Origin: DASZZX01 sp036260415
Lineage (GTDB): Bacteria; Actinomycetota; Nitriliruptoria; Nitriliruptorales; JAHWKO01
Direction of reading: 5' to 3'
Assembly (NCBI GenBank): GCA_036260415.1
Contig: DASZZX010000258.1
Span: forward strand, 1 to 5,029
DNA length: 5,029 nt
Shown here: positions 1-5,029 of the stretch, piece after piece
Layout: every line of letters starts with the position of its first letter
How positions within the stretch are numbered: position 1 is the first letter of the stretch
The notes under the pieces: model-generated
The model's input: only the letters and a program-made list of their open reading frames with translations
What the model was told of the DNA's origin: nothing
The model's database searches: none
Program-made: the position numbers and the translations under genes

Positions 1-495
1 GCCGGCGGGATCGAAGGCGAACGAGCCGTCCGCCGCCAGGGCGAGGCGTCCCCGGGTGGGGGCGGTGACGAGCACGGCGCTCAGCGGATGGGACTCGGCG
101 TCGGTGTCGTTGCCGAGCACCCCGGGCGCCGCGACGCGCAGCACCGTGTCCTCGTCCACGGCGTGGGCGTCGGGGAGGGCGATGGGCGCGTCGTTGCGTC
201 CCACGACGCTCACGATGGCGGTGCCGGGCGCCGAGTCGAGGGCGTCGTCGCTCGTGAAGTACGTGAACGACACGTCCTGCCGCTGACCCTCGTCGAGCTG
301 GTCGAAGACCTCGCGGGGGTCGAAGCGGAACGAGCCCTGGCTGTCGAAGTCCAGCGTGCCCCGGTCGACGGACCTCACGAGGGTCGCCCGCAGCGTCCCG
401 CCGGTCAGGTCCTGGTCGTTCGCCAGGACCCCGCGGTCGGGGACGTCGAGCAGGAGGTCTTCGTCGGCGGTGTAGGCGTCGTCGACGGCGACGGG
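1..495 (-). repeat. Cadherin/Ig-like tandem repeats (one complete, one partial)
   Basis: Residues 152-253 and 254-316 align at a period of 103 residues. Shared landmarks are an acidic opening (VDDAYTADED against LPDAHAVDED), a VL.ND.D turn (VLANDQD against VLGNDTD), an RGTLDF..QGSF or RGRLAL..DGSF strand pair and an FDP end. The ND.D and DED acidic clusters are typical of the bacterial cadherin-like (tandem-95, Cadherin_5 or Big_9 type) domains, where they bind calcium between units. The DNA copies have diverged, so this is a protein-level repeat. More copies may follow beyond the left edge. Confidence 0.75.
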
Positions 496-948
496 TGCGG
501 CGGGGGTGACGAACGCGGTCTCGTCGCGCGGGTCGCAGACGCCGGCATCAGTGACGCGCCGCAGCTGGCCCCGTGGCAGGACCACGCCGTCGCGCCGGTT
601 CGCCGCGCAGACGAACTGGGGTCCATTGTCCGGCACGGTGTAGGGCGTTTCCCTTTTGCTGCACTGGTCGGGAGCGGTGACGTAGCGGAGCTTGCCGAAG
701 TTGGGTTCGGCGCAGACATGGAACGGCCGGTCCTGCGGCAGGTCGAAGGACCGTTCCCCGCGCTCGCAGTGCGACGCGTCGACCGCGTGGTGCACGTTGT
801 CCTGCCGGTCGACGCACACGATGTCGACCTCCGGCGGCGGCTCGATCGCCGGCGCCTGACCGGCAAGGAAGGCGAGGAGCACGGCGACGCCGACGAGCAC
901 GAGCCAGCGTGCCCGGGTCACGGACACCTGATCGGCCGCGCCGCCCAT
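1..948 (-). CDS. Secreted protein with Cys-pair repeats and cadherin-like tandem repeats (partial, C-terminus outside window)
   Basis: The minus-strand frame stays open for 316 codons from an ATG at 948 to the window edge, so the C-terminus is missing. GGAG (957-960) lies 8 bases before the ATG and sets this start; the frame is also open upstream, but without a good ribosome site. Residues 1-34 look like a signal peptide: arginines at 12 and 14, a hydrophobic stretch 15-29 (WLVLVGVAVLLAFLA) and an APA cleavage motif at 32-34. Residues 45-143 hold three short repeats, each with two cysteines (C45/C61, C79/C96, C114/C138). From about 152 a cadherin/Ig-like repeat begins (VDDAYTADED, then VLANDQD), and it recurs at 254 (LPDAHAVDED, then VLGNDTD), a period of 103 residues. 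Such repeats are typical of large calcium-binding surface or adhesion proteins, so an extracellular or cell-surface role is inferred. The partner or substrate is unknown. It lies downstream of the regulator gene on the same strand. Confidence 0.87.
   Translation of the reverse strand, partial: MGGAADQVSVTRARWLVLVGVAVLLAFLAGQAPAIEPPPEVDIVCVDRQDNVHHAVDASHCERGERSFDLPQDRPFHVCAEPNFGKLRYVTAPDQCSKRETPYTVPDNGPQFVCAANRRDGVVLPRGQLRRVTDAGVCDPRDETAFVTPAAPVAVDDAYTADEDLLLDVPDRGVLANDQDLTGGTLRATLVRSVDRGTLDFDSQGSFRFDPREVFDQLDEGQRQDVSFTYFTSDDALDSAPGTAIVSVVGRNDAPIALPDAHAVDEDTVLRVAAPGVLGNDTDAESHPLSAVLVTAPTRGRLALAADGSFAFDPAG
502..816 (-). repeat. Three degenerate Cys-pair peptide repeats within the secreted protein
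   Basis: Residues 45-149 of the secreted protein divide into three units with the pattern VC...(R)V....C...E....P. Unit 1 runs from C45 to C61 with E65, unit 2 from C79 to C96 with E100, and unit 3 from C114 to C138 with E143. The cysteines within a unit are 16, 17 and 24 residues apart. Unit 2 (GKLRYVTAPDQCSKRE) is the clearest copy. From memory, this resembles a short motif, C..(G.lR.V)...C...E, found in many actinobacterial secreted and phage structural proteins. I cannot confirm the family here. Three disulfides, one per unit, are a plausible inference. Confidence 0.6.
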
Positions 949-1061
949 GTTCGCGTCTCCCCGCTCTTGACCCCGTCGCCCTGCGCCCCCCTCCGTGCCG
1001 GTCCCTCTGGCCCGGCCCACGCAGGCAGGCCGCACGATCCATCCGGGCTCGCGGGCCGACA

Positions 1062-1078
1062 TCAGGGAGCAACCCTGA
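1062..1078. other. Short perfect hairpin in the gap between regulator and secreted-protein gene
   Basis: TCAGGG-AGCAA-CCCTGA is a perfect 6-base stem with a 5-base loop, 34 bases after the stop codon of the regulator. No T-run follows on the minus strand, so it is a poor intrinsic terminator. It could be a weak terminator, an mRNA-stabilising stem or an operator for the secreted-protein gene. The CCCTGA half appears again at 1103-1108. I found no convincing -35/-10 pair in 949-1111. Confidence 0.3.
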
Positions 1079-1111
1079 AATTTCGGTCATGGCCCGTTCG
1101 CGTCCCTGAGA

Positions 1112-3925
1112 TCAGTTGGGCGCAGGGGACGAGCCAGCGGCCCCTAGGGCGTGCGGGAGATCCCGGCGGCCGTGGATGCCGAGCTTGCGGTAGGCCGCGC
1201 TCAGTTGGGTCTCGACGGTCTTGCGGGTCACGAACAGCGCCTGGGCGATCGCATCGTTCGAGTGCCCCGCCGCGGCGAGGTCAGCGACGCGCAGTTCCGA
1301 GGGGGTAAGGGCAGCGACGCCGGACAGGGCGCTGCGGCGCGGGCGGGAGCCAGCGTTGCGCAGCTCCTGGCGTGCCCGCTGGGCCAGGGGCTGCGCTCCC
1401 AGCGTGTCGGCGGTCTCGAGGGCCCGGCTGAGCGACTCCCGAGCCTCCCCCAGGCGCTTCGCGCGGCGGAGCGCGGACCCGAGCTCGACGAGGGCGGTCG
1501 CATGTTCGAGGCGCCGGGGGGTGGCGGCGAGCTCGTCGGCGGCGCGGGCGAGGTCCTCGACGGCATCGGATCTGCCCGCCAGGCTGGCACGGTCGCGTCG
1601 GGCGGTGCCGATCTCACCGGAGATGCGGCCGCGAAGGGCGACGTCGAGTTCGGCGTCGAGGAGGGCGAGTGCCTCGTCCCGCCCGCCGCAGGCGAGCAGC
1701 GCGCGGGCCAGCAGCGGGCGCGCCCCGATCGCCGGGCACGTCACGCCGCGCGCCTCAGCGATCGCGAGGACCCGGCGGGCGTCGGCAGCCGCCTCAGCGG
1801 GCCGGTCCTGCGCCAAGTGCAGACGTGCCCGTCCGAGCAGCAGATGCCCCTCCACGGCCTGCTCCCCGTGACCGAGGCCATGCTCCGCCAGGAGGGTGCT
1901 GGCCTGCTGGACGTCTCCGCGCAGCATGAGTGTCTCGGTGAGGTTGCCGACCACGAACTGGAGGAGGCCCGTCACACCGGCGGGCTCGGCCAGGCGCAGG
2001 GCGGCCTCGAGGTCCGCCTGGGCCGCTGCAAGGGAACCGCAGCGAAGCCGGACGTGGCCGCGCCACGCCAGGGCCAGTGCGGCCGGGAACAGCGAGCCCT
2101 CCTCGTGGGCGGCGGCGAACGCCCTGCTGGAGATCGCCATCGCTCGCTCGTACGCCTCGACGCGTGCAAGCACGTACAGTATCCAGGCCACCACCAGCGA
2201 CCCTGAGCGGACATCGTCGAGCAAGCCCTCCGCCACGACCTCCTCTGCGGCGGCCGCCAGCGTGGTGGGGTCGGTGTCGCCGCGCTCGTAGCTCAGCACC
2301 ATGAGCGCCGCGGTCGCCGCCCGACGTGCCGGTCCCGTAGCCGTCGTCGCGACGCGTCCCAAACGCGGTGCCAGTCGCTGGAGGGCGCCATGGGAGCCGA
2401 CCGCGACCTGAGCGAGTTCACCTTCCAACCGCATCGCCCGCTCGCTGTCTGACGCCGACAAGGTGGCGAGTTCGGTCTCGAGCAAGGCGACCGCCTCGTC
2501 AGCGCGTCCGGCCAGCATGCGGCCGTGCGCCAGGGCGCGGACTGCGCGTTCACGCAGGTCGAGGTCCTTGGTGCCGGCGAGGGCCTCCTCGAGGTGGGTG
2601 ACGGCGTCGCCGCTGCCAACGAGGCCCTCGGCTTCCCCCAGGGCGACGAGCACGGCCGGGCGCTGCTCGGGGGCTGGTGGCTCGGCGAGGGCTCGCTGCA
2701 GGAGGGTGACGGCCTGCCGCGGGGGGGCGCTTCGCGCGGCGCTGAGGAGACGATCGACCAGCCATGGGTCGCCGGCGCGATCAGCGAGCAGCAGATGGTG
2801 GGCTGCCCGCTCGGCGACGCCTGCGGCATCGAGGAGGCGCGCGGCGCGCAGGTGGGCGACGGCGACCGCCGACGCGCCGAGTTGGCGGTACACGGTGGCC
2901 GCCAGCATCGGGTGGAGGAAAGACAGCGTGCCGCCGTGGCTGTCCACGACCGCCGCGGCGACGAGTTCCTCGGCCGCTTCATGGGCCTGCCGCCTCATCA
3001 GTCCCGCAAGCGTCGCCGCGTGACGAATCTCGGTTTCTCCCCCCAGGACCGCGACGGCTTTCGCAAGCTCCCGCGCGGCCGGCGACAAGCCGGCGAGCCG
3101 CACGATGACGCTGCGGGCGACCGTCCGGGGCGCAAGACGGCGCACCCGTTCCGACCTGGCGGCCGTCGCCACGACACCCTCTTCACAGAGGGTTCGCAGC
3201 AGCTCAGTGAGCATGAATGGGTTCCCGCCGCTCATCTCATGGCACGCATGACAGAAGTCGGGGTCAGCGCCGGGACCCAGTGCTCGAACCACGAGCTCGG
3301 TGCTCGCCGTCTCGCTCAGCAGCGCCGGTTCGACCACCTCGACGCCGTGCTCGTCCTTGAGGGCGCCGAGCAGTCGCGCGCCGGGATCGGGGGGATCTGG
3401 CCGCGCCGCGATGACGACCGCGACGGGCAGGCCCTCAAGCCGCCGCACCAGATAGAGGAGGAAGCGCAGCGACGACTCGTCGGCCCAGTGGGCATCGTCG
3501 ACGCACAAGATCAGCGGTCCGCGCGCGGTGAGGTTCACGGCCAGCCAGTACAGGCCGTGGTCGACGACCGAGGGATCCGTGGAATGGTGGCTTTCGAGGG
3601 TCAGGACGCCGGCCGCCACCTTCGCGGGGCCTGCAAGGAGGTCGTTGGGTTCCTGCCCGGAAGCCTCACGGATGGAGCGCTCGAACAGCTGGCGCGTGAC
3701 CCCGTAGGAGAACGCCGTCTCGAACTCCCCACCGCGGGCCCTCAGGACACGGAAACCTCGGCCGTGCGCAGAGCGCGTCGTGGCTTTGAGGAGGCTCGTC
3801 TTGCCGATGCCCGGGTTGCCTTCCACGACGGCGACCCCGCCCCTGTCTTCGGCGGCACGAGCGACGACGAGCTCCAGCCGTGCGAGCTCGTCGTCACGTT
3901 CCAGCAGCTCAGGCGCGGACGTCAC
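1112..3925 (-). CDS. LAL-type LuxR-family transcriptional regulator with STAND/AAA ATPase domain
   Basis: This 937-residue protein has the length and order usual for LAL (large ATP-binding LuxR) regulators of the MalT type. Residues 1-20 carry the typical opening LLERDDELARLE. Walker A is GNPGIGKT (36-43), Walker B is LILCVDDAHWADE (138-150), a sensor-like VIAARPDP lies at 171-178, and the STAND motif GGNPFMLTELL is at 233-243. Residues about 350-860 are Ala/Leu/Arg-rich helical repeats, probably TPR-like, which in this family form the signal-sensing arm. The C-terminus is a GerE/LuxR helix-turn-helix: LTPSELRVADLAAAGHSN (873-890), then VTRKTVETQLSAAYRKLGI (899-917). No key residue is missing. 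The start is GTG: a TAG in the same frame lies seven codons upstream, and AGGGA (3933-3937) sits 7 bases before it. Such proteins usually bind ATP and an inducer, then activate transcription as oligomers. Inducer and targets here are unknown. The upstream small ORF, 22 bases away, suggests co-transcription. Confidence 0.95.
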   Translation of the reverse strand: MTSAPELLERDDELARLELVVARAAEDRGGVAVVEGNPGIGKTSLLKATTRSAHGRGFRVLRARGGEFETAFSYGVTRQLFERSIREASGQEPNDLLAGPAKVAAGVLTLESHHSTDPSVVDHGLYWLAVNLTARGPLILCVDDAHWADESSLRFLLYLVRRLEGLPVAVVIAARPDPPDPGARLLGALKDEHGVEVVEPALLSETASTELVVRALGPGADPDFCHACHEMSGGNPFMLTELLRTLCEEGVVATAARSERVRRLAPRTVARSVIVRLAGLSPAARELAKAVAVLGGETEIRHAATLAGLMRRQAHEAAEELVAAAVVDSHGGTLSFLHPMLAATVYRQLGASAVAVAHLRAARLLDAAGVAERAAHHLLLADRAGDPWLVDRLLSAARSAPPRQAVTLLQRALAEPPAPEQRPAVLVALGEAEGLVGSGDAVTHLEEALAGTKDLDLRERAVRALAHGRMLAGRADEAVALLETELATLSASDSERAMRLEGELAQVAVGSHGALQRLAPRLGRVATTATGPARRAATAALMVLSYERGDTDPTTLAAAAEEVVAEGLLDDVRSGSLVVAWILYVLARVEAYERAMAISSRAFAAAHEEGSLFPAALALAWRGHVRLRCGSLAAAQADLEAALRLAEPAGVTGLLQFVVGNLTETLMLRGDVQQASTLLAEHGLGHGEQAVEGHLLLGRARLHLAQDRPAEAAADARRVLAIAEARGVTCPAIGARPLLARALLACGGRDEALALLDAELDVALRGRISGEIGTARRDRASLAGRSDAVEDLARAADELAATPRRLEHATALVELGSALRRAKRLGEARESLSRALETADTLGAQPLAQRARQELRNAGSRPRRSALSGVAALTPSELRVADLAAAGHSNDAIAQALFVTRKTVETQLSAAYRKLGIHGRRDLPHALGAAGSSPAPN

Positions 3926-3937
3926 GGGACGGTCCCT
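3926..3937 (-). promoter_or_regulatory. Ribosome-binding site of the LAL regulator, inside an 11-base palindrome
   Basis: AGGGA at 3937-3933 (minus strand) is placed 7 bases before the GTG start and fixes that start. Most of it lies in GGGAC-N-GTCCC (3926-3936), a palindrome around a single central base. The one-base centre is too tight for a full RNA hairpin. If it has any function, it would more likely be as DNA. It may be chance in GC-rich sequence. Confidence 0.5.
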
Positions 3938-3947
3938 GGCGCGCTAC

Positions 3948-4121
3948 CTACTCCGGCACCGCCCCCTCGACATGTGCAGGAAGCCCCGGGTCGACCGACA
4001 GCGCCTCGATGAGGGAAAGCAGCTCTAACAGGCCGACGAAGTCGTGTCGGGCACCGTGTGGGTCGGTGAGCGAGCCCGTGATCGGCCGAGCGTATGGATC
4101 GACGTCGACTACCAGGCGCAT
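3948..4121 (-). CDS. Small conserved-looking protein of unknown function upstream of the LAL regulator
   Basis: From the ATG at 4121 this encodes 57 residues; an in-frame GTG at 4142 would add seven. I prefer the ATG because the protein then opens with a compact beta-strand-like MRLVVDVDP, but neither start has a strong ribosome site (only GGG, 6 bases before the ATG). The sequence is acidic and reads as a folded small protein: VVDVDPYARPITGSLTD, a probable strand-turn-strand, followed by FVGLLELLSLIEAL, a probable amphipathic helix. There is no membrane segment or signal peptide. From memory, short actinobacterial proteins with a similar MRL.V.VDPDA.PI.G.L...........F.GWLEL plan exist, but I know no assigned role. 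It ends 22 bases before the regulator start on the same strand, so co-transcription is likely and a link to the regulator is possible. Confidence 0.6.
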   Translation of the reverse strand: MRLVVDVDPYARPITGSLTDPHGARHDFVGLLELLSLIEALSVDPGLPAHVEGAVPE

Positions 4122-4200
4122 GCGGGACCCGTTCTCGGCCACGCGCGACCGTCGCCTTGGTGGCGTCCCACCCCGACACTACCAGCCGCCCCATGTGGGC

Positions 4201-4229
4201 ATTTGACTCCCAAATCGGTACGGCGGCAA
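4201..4229 (-). promoter_or_regulatory. Candidate promoter for the small ORF and LAL regulator
   Basis: On the minus strand TTGCCG (4229-4224) and TCAAAT (4206-4201) are separated by exactly 17 bases. Each matches four of six positions of the sigma-70-type consensus. The -10 lies in the most AT-rich patch of the intergenic region, and transcription would begin around 4194, about 70 bases before the ATG at 4121. ATTTG-ACTCC-CAAAT (4201-4215), a perfect 5-base inverted repeat, covers the -10, which would suit a repressor or autoregulation. The match is weak, so this is a candidate only. Confidence 0.33.
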
Positions 4230-4235
4230 GCGCTT
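4228..4235. promoter_or_regulatory. AAGCGCTT palindrome overlapping the candidate -35 (possible LacI-family operator)
   Basis: AAGCGCTT is a perfect 8-base palindrome with the central CG typical of LacI-family operators. With its flanks (GGCAAGCGCTTACT) it matches seven of nine fixed positions of the cre-type pattern TGnAAnCGnTnnCA. It overlaps two bases of the candidate -35. No LacI-family gene is in the window, and an 8-base palindrome can occur by chance. Confidence 0.25.
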
Positions 4236-4463
4236 ACTGGACGCTGGCACCTGCCGACCCGGCACGGCCGCGTGGACGCCTTCGGCCGTTCGTGCCAGCC
4301 GGGTCGCGCAGCAGCCGACCGATACTCTTCGTGCATGTCCTAATGCTTCCTCCTGGAGTGAGGACTGACATCGGTGAGACACCCCGAATGTTTCCCGAGC
4401 GTCCCTGATGGCTGTGCTCCGACGTCCACCGGCCAGGGTCGAGAGGCCGCCTGGCGCCGGCGC
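4236..4463. other. Intergenic stretch with no gene seen
   Basis: I find no credible gene, tRNA or other RNA between the candidate promoter and the integrase fragment. Open frames exist on both strands but look compositional, with runs of Arg, Pro and Ala and no recognisable motif. Two small inverted repeats are present: GCAT-N6-ATGC (4333-4346) and TCCTC-N7-GAGGA (4348-4364). The N-terminal domains of the adjacent integrase should have been encoded here or further upstream, and I cannot find them in any frame. The edge of the mobile DNA therefore probably lies within this stretch. Confidence 0.5.
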
Positions 4464-4848
4464 ATGCGGACCCGGAGCGGCGAGGAGTTGCGACGCTTCC
4501 CTGAATGGACCGCGGGTGATCGGCTCCACGCGACCTGGTTGTTCGAGGCCAGCACCGGCGTCCGCCGCTCCGAGCTGCTCGGCGTGCGATGGTCCGACGT
4601 GGACCTCGACGCCTCCCGCGTGCAGATCCGCCAGACCGTCGTCGACGGCGAGGACGGCGCCTTCTTGCTGCTCGAGGAGCACAAGAGCTCCTCGCCGGCG
4701 CGGACGATTCACTTGGACCGGCGGACGGTCGACGTCCTACGGTCGCACAAGGCCAGGCAGTGGTTGTCGAGCCGACCGAGCGGGTGGCCTGGAGGGCAGC
4801 TGTTCCGCGTCTGGGTTCGTGACGGAAAACGGGATGGAAAACTCCCCA
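4464..4848 (+). pseudogene. Tyrosine recombinase (phage-type integrase) remnant: truncated and frameshifted catalytic domain
   Basis: The frame beginning MRTRSGEELRRF (4464) leads into TWLFEASTGVRRSELLGVRW and SDVDLDASRVQIRQTVV, the start of a tyrosine recombinase catalytic domain. The first catalytic Arg is codon 4563-4565 in TGVRRSEL. The beta-hairpin Lys is probably 4683-4685 in EHKSSSPARTIHLD. Similarity continues through VDVLRSHKARQ to about 4760, then moves to a second frame (VEPTERVAW, 4766-4792) and to a third (GFVTENG, 4813-4833). These pieces are in the order expected of an intact integrase, so two indels are inferred. The SAM-like core-binding and arm-binding domains are missing upstream. 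The HxxR box and nucleophilic Tyr are missing downstream, where transposase-like sequence begins. It should be inactive. A TGA at 4359 closes the frame upstream, and ATG 4464 marks where similarity starts rather than a real start. The first frame stays open to the window edge, but its peptide after about 4760 no longer looks like an integrase. Confidence 0.75.
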
Positions 4849-4857
4849 CCAACGGCA

Positions 4858-4882
4858 GGTCCGTGAGGACCACCGGAGGTGG
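4858..4882 (+). promoter_or_regulatory. Two overlapping hairpins over the ribosome site and start of the transposase-like gene
   Basis: GGTCC-GTGA-GGACC (4858-4871) is a perfect 5-base stem closed by a GNRA-type tetraloop. It contains the candidate ribosome site GAGGA (4865-4869), 9 bases before the GTG. CCACC-GGA-GGTGG (4870-4882) is a second perfect stem that contains the GTG start itself (4879-4881). They share bases 4870-4871, so both cannot form in full at once. Either would hide translation signals in the mRNA, a known way for IS elements to limit transposase expression. The function is inferred. Confidence 0.35.
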
Positions 4883-5029
4883 ACAGCACGGCAGAGCAAC
4901 AGAACGTGGGGAAGCGTCGCCGTCGGCGGCTGCTGACCCCGTCGGAGAAGTACCAGGTGTGGTGCGAGGTGATCTCGGGCCAGGGCACCCAGCGCGAGAT
5001 CGCCGACAAGTGGGGTGTGGACCGCTCCA
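4879..5029 (+). CDS. Helix-turn-helix protein, probable IS transposase OrfA (partial, N-terminal 50 residues)
   Basis: The frame runs from GTG 4879 to the window edge. A TGA at 4864 closes it upstream, and GAGGA lies 9 bases before the GTG, so this start is favoured over the GTG at 4906. After a short polar leader comes a basic patch, GKRRRRRLLT (11-20), then PSEKYQVWCEVISGQGTQRE (21-40) and IADKWGVDRS (41-50). Residues about 33-50 read as the first half of a helix-turn-helix (SGQ.TQREIADKWGVDRS). This plan (basic start, LTPSEKY, then QREIA.KWGVDRS) resembles, from memory, the first ORF of two-ORF transposases in actinobacteria, where it binds the element ends. I am less sure of the IS family (IS3-like is a guess). 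A stand-alone HTH regulator is the alternative, but its position against a broken integrase favours an IS. Confidence 0.62.
   Translation, partial: MDSTAEQQNVGKRRRRRLLTPSEKYQVWCEVISGQGTQREIADKWGVDRS

Larger units (their letters stand above)
4849..5029 (+). mobile_element. Left part of a probable insertion sequence adjoining the integrase remnant
   Basis: Integrase-like sequence ends near 4833-4848, and a transposase-like reading frame opens at once (4867 onward, GTG at 4879). This layout suggests an element inserted into, or abutting, the integrase gene. Its right end is outside the window, so terminal inverted repeats and target duplication cannot be seen, and the left boundary is only a guess from where integrase similarity stops. 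Confidence 0.4.

Noticed and set aside
548..1090. 180-codon minus-strand frame starting in the gap
   Set aside because: It overlaps the secreted-protein gene in another frame and is mostly Arg, Ala and Gly. The overlapped frame explains the sequence better.
88..1308. 406-codon open frame on the plus strand
   Set aside because: It crosses the secreted-protein gene, the intergenic gap and the end of the regulator, with no motif in its product. The minus-strand frame over 1-948 has a signal peptide and repeats, so this one is a shadow.
1151..2206. 351-codon open frame on the plus strand
   Set aside because: It lies entirely opposite the regulator, including its HTH region, and shows no recognisable sequence.
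2525..4012. 495-codon open frame on the plus strand opposite the LAL regulator
   Set aside because: It is antisense to a gene with unmistakable ATPase and LuxR motifs. Its product shows no domain and has the composition expected when a GC-rich gene is read backwards.
4196..4225. Possible tRNA-like anticodon arm or tRNA attachment site around ACTCCCAAATCGG
   Set aside because: The flanking bases do not pair as an anticodon stem, and no acceptor, D or T arm can be built around it.
4094..4408. 104-codon plus-strand frame in the intergenic region
   Set aside because: It overlaps the small minus-strand gene and the candidate promoter. Its product matches nothing I recognise, and I could not find the missing integrase N-terminus in it.
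4179..4899. Long minus-strand frames opposite the integrase and IS sequence (4179-4712 and 4234-4899)
   Set aside because: Both are antisense to recognisable integrase peptides, are Arg/Ser-rich or featureless, and show no domain.
1..5029. CRISPR array or long DNA repeats
   Set aside because: I saw no regularly spaced direct repeats at DNA level on either strand. The repeats in the secreted protein are visible only as protein.

Overview
The window is about 70% GC by eye, and its coding style (GTG starts, strong GC bias at third positions, a very large LuxR-type ATPase regulator) suggests a high-GC actinobacterium. I cannot name a genus. Its left four fifths look like ordinary chromosome read on the minus strand. 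The right fifth looks like decayed mobile DNA on the plus strand.

Minus strand, in order of transcription. A small ORF (start at 4121, or 4142 if a GTG is used; stop at 3948) encodes a 57-64 residue protein of unknown function. It lies 22 bases upstream of a complete 937-residue LAL-type regulator (3925-1112) with an N-terminal STAND/AAA ATPase, a long helical repeat region and a C-terminal LuxR DNA-binding domain. After a 163-base gap with a short perfect hairpin comes the start of a secreted protein (948 to beyond the left edge). It has a signal peptide, three degenerate cysteine-pair repeats and at least two cadherin/Ig-like tandem repeats of about 103 residues. The regulator and small protein probably share a transcript. 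Whether the secreted protein is part of the same unit or a regulator target is open.

The stretch 4143-4463 holds no convincing gene. Its left half is the likely promoter region of the small ORF and regulator: a weak -35/-10 pair with 17-base spacing sits under two short palindromes, ATTTG-N5-CAAAT and AAGCGCTT.

Plus strand, right end. From about 4464 there is a fragment of a tyrosine recombinase catalytic domain. It keeps the first catalytic arginine and the beta-hairpin lysine, but it lacks its N-terminal domains, changes frame twice and stops before the HxxR and tyrosine motifs. It is followed directly by the first 50 codons of a helix-turn-helix protein resembling the OrfA of an insertion sequence (GTG at 4879), which runs off the window. 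I read this as an integrase remnant interrupted or bounded by an IS. Two short hairpins cover the ribosome-binding site and start codon of that transposase-like gene.

I see no complete new multi-gene system. The points most worth a second look are the secreted repeat protein, the small ORF paired with the LAL regulator, and the layered mobile-element debris.
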